From Mytilisepta virgata (lineage: Eukaryota; Mollusca; Bivalvia; Mytilida; Mytilidae): DNA of 64,000 bases. The stretch spans positions 78,637,539-78,701,538 of the forward strand of contig CM051519.1 in NCBI GenBank assembly GCA_028015205.1, in the 5' to 3' direction. Positions 56,615 to 64,000 of this stretch are shown here, in pieces. A program made the translations under genes and the position numbers. The notes under the pieces were generated by a model. The model saw only the letters and a list, made by a program, of their open reading frames with translations, was not told where the DNA came from and did no database searches. How positions within the stretch are numbered: the stretch's first letter is position 1; every line of letters starts with the position of its first letter.

Positions 56615-57984
56615 ATGAACGGCTAATTTCGCAGAATTAATTTCAAGTCATAAATGGGGATGTTACATATTCATTTTTTTAATATAGACTATGTACATTA
56701 ATTGTAAAATCAGGATATATATCTATTGCGAGATCGGATAAATAAGTTTAATAACTTCTTTCCGAATCCCTTTAATTATTAATGTAGTTATTAAGATTGC
56801 ATACTTATATTTAATATGAAAATCATTTAATTGAATTAATTACTTAACATATGTTTTTACGTTGTGTTCTTAATACAGACCCCTCCTCCCCTTTCAAAAA
56901 AAAAGGAAAGTCTCAACAGTTGTTTTATTTGTAGGGGATTTTGTTTCATATTGAATCAGTTCGCAATCATCCAAATTTAAACTAATGTGTATGTAACAGT
57001 AAATTTAGTCCCGTAGTAAAATATGCCCCCGGACTATGTTTCCTAGTAAAGTAAGTCTGTGTTTTGACAATATATTTTTCTTAATTCAGTTTTAAAGGCA
57101 TGAGCGAAATGTGTTCACCACAAAGTATTAAGATTTTTGTAGTGATTACATTTCATAATGAATGAAAAAGGTGTTTATCAACATAACATTAGCTAGAACT
57201 CAAGGCAATAAAAATAGAGAAAATATATAAGTCGATATTCAATTTAATAATAATATTTAATAATTTTATCCTCAGACGGACATATTTTCCTACTAAATTT
57301 TGTTAATTTCTATCTATTCGAATATTATCTTTATCTGTAATGGATTCCATTTTTCCTTAATATATTTATTTTCCACAATATATCATATTCAGAAGTATTT
57401 GCTTTTTTATTTCTTTCATAATACATCATACTTAAGAAGGACTTATTTTCCTAGTTATTTTCTTTTTCAACAAATTTTCCTAGTAAAATTGATCCTCGGA
57501 CTAAGATTACTATTAGTTGAACTGTTTTTACTAGGAAATTTTGACACTAGGACCAAATTATCACTTACAAAAACACCCTTTTGGAAGCCGATATCGAAAA
57601 CACCCTTTTGGAAGCCGATATCGAAAACACCCTTTTGGAAGCCGATATCGAACTATTACTGTTACGCATGCACTATTTTTTAATGAATCAATTAACGTTA
57701 AATAGTTACTTCCTGTTTAATTTTATTTTTGGAATTCAACTATATTTACATTATCTTTGAATGTTACAATTGCAAAATAAAGAGAATCCCTAAAAACTGA
57801 AAACTGACTACTAAAACTTTGAAATATTACGATAACAGACAACTTCAAACGATATATACATACTATAGGACTCTTACCTGTCTTTTCAATAGTTTATCTT
57901 ATTAATTGATATTTACATACATGTTTGACCTAGTTCAATCTAGTCATCTGAACTTTGTTTATAACAGACAAGGGTAGGAAGAAA
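56615..57984. other. Non-coding stretch upstream of the stress-protein gene
   Basis: It contains three perfect 27-bp tandem copies at about 57572-57652 (AACACCCTTTTGGAAGCCGA unit). The rest is AT-rich. No TATA-type promoter could be assigned. Confidence 0.5.
57572..57652 (+). repeat. 27-bp tandem repeat, three copies
   Basis: AACACCCTTTTGGAAGCCGA plus TATCGAA repeats three times without change. The surrounding ORF translates it as KTPFWKPIS three times, but nothing else supports coding. Confidence 0.85.
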
Positions 57985-58054
57985 ATGGCCGAAGAGGGAC
58001 GCACAGTTGTGATAGCATTAGATGGGAGTCACCATTCCGATTATGCTTTTGATT
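57985..58054 (+). CDS. Universal stress protein, exon 1
   Basis: The ATG has a good context (GAAAATGGCC). The exon encodes MAEEGRTVVIALDGSHHSDY then AFD, ending in phase 1 before GTAAGATA. This is the first beta strand and nucleotide-binding loop start of the UspA fold; animal homologues usually read ALDGSE-AEYAFDW at this place. With exons 2 and 3 it gives about 84 residues, roughly half of the usual 150-160. The part with the G-x2-G-x9-G-S/T ATP-binding motif is missing and should lie beyond the right edge. UspA-domain proteins are small cytoplasmic nucleotide-binding proteins expanded in bivalves and linked to stress response (family knowledge). Confidence 0.82.
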
Positions 58055-60379
58055 GTAAGATATTATTTACAATTTGTTTACTTATTATCATTGAAAACTG
58101 AACAGGTAAAACAATTACCTTGTTTAATTTGTCAATAGGTAGCTCGTTTTGCACATAAATGTATATTGTTTATAAACATAAGTGTGTTGAGAGTATTGAT
58201 TTCTTTCATTTAAACAGAATTTTGAAACTGAAAATATCTTATTTACATTTCTCTTTGAACAAACCATTGTCCATAATAATTTGATAGCCTTTGTTGTTAA
58301 ATTACCACGCTGGAGAAGTCAAAATGGAGAATCTTTTCAAACCTACTGAAAAATGTTATAGATTACAAGGAAAATAAACGGAAAAGTCGGTCTGTTAAAA
58401 GGGGCACAGGACAACATCTCTTATTTTTTCCTGCTCTTGATCAAGGCCATACTGGCCGAAACGTTTGGCAATTTAACTTATAACTTTTGTTGTTTTTTAT
58501 GATTTTGTATAATACATTAAAAACTTGAATTCCGTGGAAAAAAGAAAATTGTTCATATGTATATACTAAAACCAAATATATTATGCTTTAAAAAAATAAT
58601 GTCAACCACAAATAAGAAAAGCTTAAGTTATTTAAATGTATTCGAATGATAAACAAAGAGGTTTGCTCGCCTGGATAAAATGTTTTGTACTGAGGACTTT
58701 GTAGATACTATACATGTATATAGTATTATATGGTTATGGGAATAAAGATGAATGCAGAAATGGAAGAAAAGAATTTGTAACTCTTAAACTTGAAGCTACT
58801 GTTTGACAATGCAGTGGCGTCCGCGTTTTAATGTTTGACTCTTAACATCAAATAATGGATGCATTCTGACCATTAGAATCCCTGTTTGGACACTTGTCAA
58901 TAATTCTTATAGACATTCAATTCGAATTGATTGACCTTTACAGTGTTCTAATATCTAAGATGATGTTGGAACTGTTCCCACATGTACATCCACCGATTTG
59001 TGACTTCCACCGAATTGACTTTTTGAACTTCACGACGGGTGCCGTATACGGAGCAGGAACTGGCTACCCTTCCGGAGCACCCGAGTTAAATTCTGTTTTT
59101 TATAGTAGTTCGTGTTGTTCATTGTCTTTTAGTTTTCACTGTTTATTTGTTGTACTTGTGGTTGTTCATTTGTCCTCTCGGGTTTGTCTGTTTAATGGAT
59201 TGCGTTTTTTGTTTTTTTGTTTGCTCCTTAGGTATATTTGTCCTCTTTACACTTTAGTATATGTGTACAAGAACTGCACAATAATTCAAAACTCAAGATA
59301 AGTAAGGTATAAGGAGTTTAACACTTAGATATACATGCTTATTGACTGACGATTCCTTTTATCCGTTTTAAAATTGATTGCAATAATAACTTGACCCTTT
59401 TTGTAGTTATAGGTTCCTCTGATGTTAAATGGCCATTTTTATAGTTGCCTGGGTCCACAAACCGTCATAATGCACTCCATAAACTGATATATAAAACTTG
59501 GAAATATTGCAAACAACATTTATCCCATTTCAAATTAATTTTCTGTTTAGAAATCCTCGTATGTTTCAATTCTGTTATCATTTGAAGAGTTACACCCAAA
59601 ACTTAATTCTTTCCGTTCATATTAGATTGCCGATCTGAAAACTTATTAATAATTATAATGATTAGGCGACATTACCTAGATTTATTAAACTTTCTTTGAG
59701 AGCAAAATACCTAAGAAGCGACGCATAAAACTAAATACAGACCGAGCTTAAGCGACATGCTGAATTAAGAATTTGACCCCTTTGGTCTTTTATGCTTCTT
59801 TGAAACTTTGAATCAAAATAAGAGTTAAATAATAAATCAGGTCTAATAAATAGAAAATATACGCTGAAAGTTTCCTCCGAACTTGTAAAAACTAAAAAAA
59901 ACATTTATGTTATAATGAAAAAATATAGTGGTATGCGTTAATGAGAAAACATATGTGATAACACATGACAACCACAAAATGGCCACGGAAATACTGGTAT
60001 CAAAGATTCAACTAAAGTAGCCACAAATCCCAAATAAACATACGATTCCATGATAAAAACCGTGATATTTTACATTAATTAGCAATAGTCATCCACTAAA
60101 ACTGAAAATGTCATGCTTGATACTGGCAGAATTATAGAAAGTGGCTCTGTGTGTATATTTGCTACCCTTATTTAACAGTGTACATGTAGAAACTTTTAAA
60201 CAATGTGTGCTTCGGTTAGACTTGATTTTGCTTTTCAGCATTTTGTGATATTCTCAGCTTTCAGTAATTTATATCATAAAACATTTACTATGAATATCAT
60301 GCAGTATCTCCTTAATTAGTCCGTGTCCAATATTTATATAACTTTATTCTACCAGACAGCTTTCTGTTTTGTGATTTAG
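58055..60379 (+). other. Universal stress protein intron 1 with a retroelement remnant
   Basis: A 2325-bp intron (GTAAGA to TGATTTAG). It contains the retroelement piece at 58905-59250 and a degenerate hammerhead-like motif at about 58432-58477. Otherwise AT-rich. Confidence 0.7.
58905..59250 (+). pseudogene. Penelope-like RT family C-terminal fragment and 3' UTR
   Basis: The sequence encodes the very C-terminus of the RT family, with LIDLYSVLISKMMLELFPHV, then HPPICDFHRIDFLNFTTGAV and YGAGTGYPSGAPE. A T-rich 3' UTR follows that matches the minus-strand copy at 5440-5722. The upstream part parallels 7510-7700. It is 5'-truncated and lies in intron 1 of the stress-protein gene on the same strand. 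Confidence 0.65.
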
Positions 60380-60457
60380 GGTACCTTGAGAACAGCAAGA
60401 AGGAGAATGACAATGTAATAATCGTAACCTGTTTTGATAAACACCATGGACATCATG
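60380..60457 (+). CDS. Universal stress protein, exon 2
   Basis: A 78-bp exon between TGATTTAG and GTGAGT. Joined in phase 1 it completes the tryptophan of FDW and encodes YLENSKKENDNVIIVTCFDK, then HHGHH, ending again in phase 1. It covers helix 1 and the second strand of the UspA fold. The histidine-rich end is specific to this copy. Confidence 0.8.
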
Positions 60458-61279
60458 GTGAGTACATGTATCCTATGTAAAATCTATGGACTTTTCTTTT
60501 GGCAGTAAAATGAATGCCATGTGTATTTGTCTAATGGATAGTATATACATTAGGGGGAACTACTTGAATTTGAGTGGAGCACTTATGGAAGTGACCATTT
60601 TTTCCACAGCATTCACGAGTCGCCGATACTTTTTTAAGCGCTCAAGTTAACTATTTGATTCAATGAAACATTCAATCTTTTTATTTTATTTCTTTATCCA
60701 GTTTATTTTCAACAAAGATTAAAAGCTTGATTTCACCCTCAAGTCCTTCCTTGCACCACCATAAAATCTACATTTTGCTATATCTTGGTATCATTCATTA
60801 GGATAAGAAGAATTTTTGAACTGACAACGTAATCTTTATAACACCGCAATGTGAATGTGTCCATAAGATGACACTCGTCTTTAAATTACATGAATGTAAA
60901 AGTATACGTGTATGAGTTATATGGATGTAGGTTTTCATTCTTTGCGTGTATATACGAAACTCAGACATAGTCAGATTTGTACTACCGTATATTAAGTGTA
61001 TCAGAGACGAAACTCTTATAAAATTTTCTGTGTTTACATAAAGCGTTGGTTCATTGTTATTTTTTTTATGTCCCTTGGCGACTTTTCCGTAGTAATGATT
61101 AAAATGCTTATCTAGATTGCGAAATATACATTCGACTATCACCTTGTTGGTATAGTGCAAGGAACGGTTATTCTCATTCATTCTCTTCGATATAGTCGAC
61201 AGCAAAGATAGGGCGATAGACATCAACAATCTCATTGTTATAGATCTCTTTTTTATTATCATTTTTTTCTCTTTAATAG
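60458..61279 (+). other. Universal stress protein intron 2
   Basis: 822 bp, from GTGAGT to CTTTAATAG. A long ORF on the opposite strand (60798-61343) overlaps exon 3 and shows no protein-like motif, so it is not annotated. Confidence 0.7.
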
Positions 61280-61386
61280 GGCTTGGGAGTTCTGATTTAA
61301 AAGAAGCCACATCAAAGTTACAAAAAGATATTGATAGCCACAACTCTCAGGTTGAAGAGTTTAAAGAGAAGCTCAGGACAACTGGT
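61280..61386 (+). CDS. Universal stress protein, exon 3
   Basis: Joined in phase 1, it encodes GLGSSDLKEATSKLQKDIDS and then HNSQVEEFKEKLRTTG, a charged helical stretch that matches the variable helix 2 region before the IVHRTG-type strand of UspA proteins. The donor could be GTGTAT (exon end 61384, phase 1, like the other exons) or GTATGT (exon end 61386, phase 0, better consensus). The following exon is not within the window. Confidence 0.7.
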
Positions 61387-61449
61387 GTATGTTTGTTTCA
61401 TCTACGGAAAATCTCCGATCTTTTTCTAAATTTAGTAATATTGTTATTT

Positions 61450-62600
61450 ACAAATCGGGCTTTAAATTCATACTGACATCTCAAGAATACTGCCTTTTTC
61501 TAAGGACCTCTCAGACGAGATAGCATCAAACCCTTTATGGGAATGTTATTTCTGACGTTTTAGTTATTAGAGCGACAGTCACCTTGTTGGTAATCATACT
61601 GTATTGGTTTTCTAGCAAGCGATCACCTTGTTGGTAATCATACTGTATTGGTTTTCTAGCAAGCGGTCACCTTGTTGGTAATCATACTGTATTGGTTTTC
61701 TAGCAAGCGGTCACCTTGTTGGTAATCATGCTGTATTGGTTTTCTAGCAAGCGATCACCTTGTCGGTAACCATACTGTATTGGTTTTCTAGCAAGCGGTC
61801 ACCTTGTTGGTAATCATACTGTATTGGTTTTCTAGCAAGCGGTCACCTTGTTGGTAATCATACTGTATTGGTTTTCTAGCAAGCGGTCACCTTGTTGGTA
61901 ATCATACTGTATTGGTTTTCTAGCAAGCGATCACCTTGTTGGTAATCATACTGTATTGGTTTTCTAGCTAGCGGTCACCTTGTTGGTAATCATACTGTAT
62001 TGGTTTTCTAGCAAGCGGTCACCTTGTTGGTAATCATACTGTATTGGTTTTCTAGCAAGCGGTCACCTTGTTGGTAATCATGCTGTATTGGTTTTCTAGC
62101 AAGCGATCACCTTGTCGGTAACCATACTGTATTGGTTTTCTAGCAAGCGGTCACCTTGTTGGTAATCATACTGTATTGGTTTTCTAGCAATCGATCACCT
62201 TGTTGGTAATCATACTGTATTGGTTTTCTAGCAAGCGGTCACCTTGTTGGTAATCATACTGTATTGGTTTTCTAGCAAGCGATCACCTTGTTGGTAATCA
62301 TACTGTATTGGTTTTCTAGAAAGCGGTCACCTTGTTGGTAATCATACTGTATTGGTTTTTATAGTGTGTTTTATACACCAGAGTGTCCGGATAGATAGGG
62401 GAAGGTTTGGGTACCCATAAAACTCGTTCACTGTTCAGTTTCTATCCGACTATCCTGACTCTCTGTTATGTTTATGTTTGTGTTTTGTGCCCTTTTATGT
62501 AATTTTTTGTCCGGAGTATAGTCAGTTTGGTTGCATTGATTGATTGGTATGTCATTGTTGAACTTTGCTGTTATCCATTTTGTTATTTATTTACAAGTAT
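61450..62600 (+). repeat. Interspersed repeat paralogous to 30200-30620, expanded by a minisatellite
   Basis: The flanks match 30200-30620 (GCTTTAAATT-ATACTGACAT, AGAATACTGCC; then ATAGTGTGTTTTATACACC and TTTGCTGTTATCCATTTTGTTA). The inside is filled by the 44-bp array. It lies in the last intron seen of the stress-protein gene. Confidence 0.7.
61573..62364 (+). repeat. 44-bp minisatellite, 18 copies
   Basis: CACCTTGTTGGTAATCATAC recurs at exactly 44-bp steps from 61580 to 62328 (17 intervals, no indels). Variants include CGATCACC/CGGTCACC and GTCGGTAACC. The variant pair CATGCTG then TTGTCGGTAACC occurs twice, 352 bp (8 units) apart, showing block duplication. Confidence 0.93.
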
Positions 62601-62689
62601 AATAAATGAACGAATTGTCGATAATTATGAAGTATTAAAAAAAGTTTTTTTTTCCGTTTGACCACTCAAAAAGGAAAAGTAACATGAGA

Positions 62690-62815
62690 ATCCCCATATC
62701 AGTAATAAAATACAGAATGGAAACGGGGAATGTGTCAAAGAGACAACAACCCGACCAAAGAGCAGAAAACAGCTCAAGGCTACCAACTGGTCTTCAACGC
62801 AGCGAGAAAAATATA
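62690..62815 (+). repeat. Interspersed repeat, copy 2 (shared with 5950-6125)
   Basis: AATGTGTCAAAGAGACAACA, then GACCAAAGAGCAGAAAACAG and CTCAAGGCTACCAACTGG, match copy 1. The copy is cut off after CAACGCAGCGAGAAA. Confidence 0.65.
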
Positions 62816-62919
62816 GTTAGTAACATGAAAATTGCGATTCTGTGTAAAAAAATTATTTTATTTTGCCAATTTTTGCCTGTACAGTGGTAAACAAATTCCT
62901 GAACAAATATCTATTTTTA

Positions 62920-63085
62920 AAGAAATGTTAATAGAAACGGGTCGCTATAAAAATATTCCTCGAGATCAAAGACTTTGTCTCTCTTGTAACATGGTGGAAG
63001 ACGAGACTCATTTTCTACAACACTTTCAGACTAATGACACATTGCAAGACAACGTTTTTCTAAATTATAATCGTGTTAGTCTTTT
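62920..63085 (+). pseudogene. LINE C-terminal zinc-finger fragment
   Basis: IETGRYKNIPRDQRLCLSCN, then MVEDETHFLQHF, matches the C-terminal finger of the LINEs at 14621-18243 and 51168-52834. The last ligand cysteine is F here. Only about 50 codons remain. Confidence 0.7.
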
Positions 63086-63124
63086 TTATCATTGTCATCA
63101 GTCGAAATACTAACTTTAATTCTA

Positions 63125-63268
63125 AATCCGAAACCTGAATACTCAATTTAATTCTTAATCCGAAACCTGAATATTAAATTTAATTCTTAATCCGAAACCT
63201 GAATATTAAATTTAATTCTTAATCCGAAATCTGAATACTAAATTGAATTTTAAATCCGAAACCTGAAC
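63125..63268 (+). repeat. 32-bp minisatellite, about five copies
   Basis: AATCCGAAACCTGAATA starts at 63125, 63157, 63189, 63221 and 63253, exactly 32 bp apart, with AAATTTAATTCTT between. It directly follows the LINE fragment. Confidence 0.9.
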
Positions 63269-64000
63269 TTTATTGGTTGTTACTACATTCATAGTTGAGA
63301 TAGAAAGGTTCACGCCAGTTAAAGTTATACTCTAAATTTATGTTTCTTTTGTATTTGTGTTCAAAATATATTTTTGAATTTTTCTTGACCTTCATTGGTG
63401 TAAATACAAATAAAGTTCACCGGCCAACATCGTCGTTATAGGCTAATTGCAATAGAATAAACATGATCTGATACCAAATTTCTAGGCACTGTATATATGC
63501 TTATTTCATATCTCATCAGCATTACCTAAGGCTAAGAAGCCTAACCGAAATTCCTGTAGGCAACACCAATCCAAGATATCAAAATAAGGTAAACTGGTAC
63601 CCTTTATACACAGGTTTAAATGGTGGCATTAAGGGTATATGAGATATATGCAGTATACCACAGGTGGAAGTTCAAGATCGAAAATTCTCACACACCTGAG
63701 GGTAAGATTTCAAACATTCTCCGAAGAGACTTGCCGAGTCAGAGACAATTGAAATCTTACCCGCGGGTTCTGAGATTTCTCCATCTTGTACTTAATTGTA
63801 GCTTGCAATATTAACTTCAGTTAACATATTCCTGAAATGTTAACGACAAAAGACTTGCTGTTGTGCAGAGAGCATTCTCGCATGGAGTCTCCGTCTCCAT
63901 TTTTGTTTTGTATTGAAATAATGGCACGATCTGGACAGGGAAATTACTAGTATACTTTTCCGACCATTTTGGGATCGGGGCAAAAATATAAGGTCAGTCT
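63269..64000. other. Non-coding stretch at the right edge
   Basis: Presumed intron of the stress-protein gene. No UspA exon or other feature was recognised. Confidence 0.5.

Noticed and set aside
57300..57683. 127-codon ORF with three KTPFWKPIS repeats
   Set aside because: The repeat comes from a 27-bp tandem DNA repeat whose length is a multiple of three; the rest is hydrophobic AT-rich translation.
60798..61343. 181-codon ORF on the minus strand
   Set aside because: It has no protein motif and overlaps exon 3 of the universal stress protein gene on the other strand.
61573..62364. CRISPR array
   Set aside because: The 44-bp unit repeats head to tail without unique spacers and the DNA is eukaryotic; it is a minisatellite.
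62832..63113. 93-codon host protein
   Set aside because: The middle is the LINE zinc-finger fragment; both ends are unrelated repeat sequence.

Overview
The window is AT-rich eukaryotic nuclear DNA with long gene-free stretches, spliceosomal introns and a dense mix of retroelements, MITE-like foldbacks and tandem arrays. Several repeats look typically molluscan: pearl/Helentron-like arrays with an (ACGG)n tract, a tRNA-derived SINE with a CCGGGTACTCCGG-type core, and a Penelope-like reverse transcriptase family common in bivalves. I infer a bivalve, probably a mussel (Mytilus-like); this rests on family recognition, not on a search.

Only two host genes can be supported. One is an intronless class A G-protein-coupled receptor (34672-35799, + strand, polyadenylation signal at 36013). 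The other is the 5' half of a universal stress protein gene (+ strand; exons 57985-58054, 60380-60457 and 61280-about 61386), which runs off the right edge. A small signal-peptide ORF (28018-28206) and a few isolated exon-like stretches are weak candidates.

Mobile elements make up most of what is recognisable. 1-988: right-truncated LINE fragment. 4060-5125, 8240-8720 and 21705-23050: about 165-170 bp tandem units of one family, two arrays ending in the same GAGCGATACAGGCTC terminus. 5440-5722, 6955-7790, 21858-22007, 41100-41327 and 58905-59250: pieces of a Penelope-like RT family. 11289-11867 and 56052-56611: two copies of a TTA-flanked MITE, the second split by a SINE. 13920-18385: nearly complete LINE with repeated RNA-type hairpins upstream of its ORF. 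18539-19452: 3' part of another LINE on the opposite strand. 31760-32790: pearl-like element. 46662-53315: a tyrosine-recombinase retrotransposon (DIRS/PAT-like) with split direct repeats A1-B1-A2-B2, gag, RT-RNase H, a DAM-like domain, a candidate intron containing four palindromes, and a tyrosine recombinase; a 5'-truncated LINE (51024-52834) sits inside its B1 repeat. 61573-62364: an 18-copy, 44-bp minisatellite in an intron of the stress-protein gene.

The most interesting signals are the DIRS/PAT-like element with its palindrome-bearing candidate intron and identical terminal repeats, the wobble-paired hairpin series upstream of the LINE, the minisatellite that grew from a single unit inside an interspersed repeat, and several nested insertions whose order can be read from the sequence.
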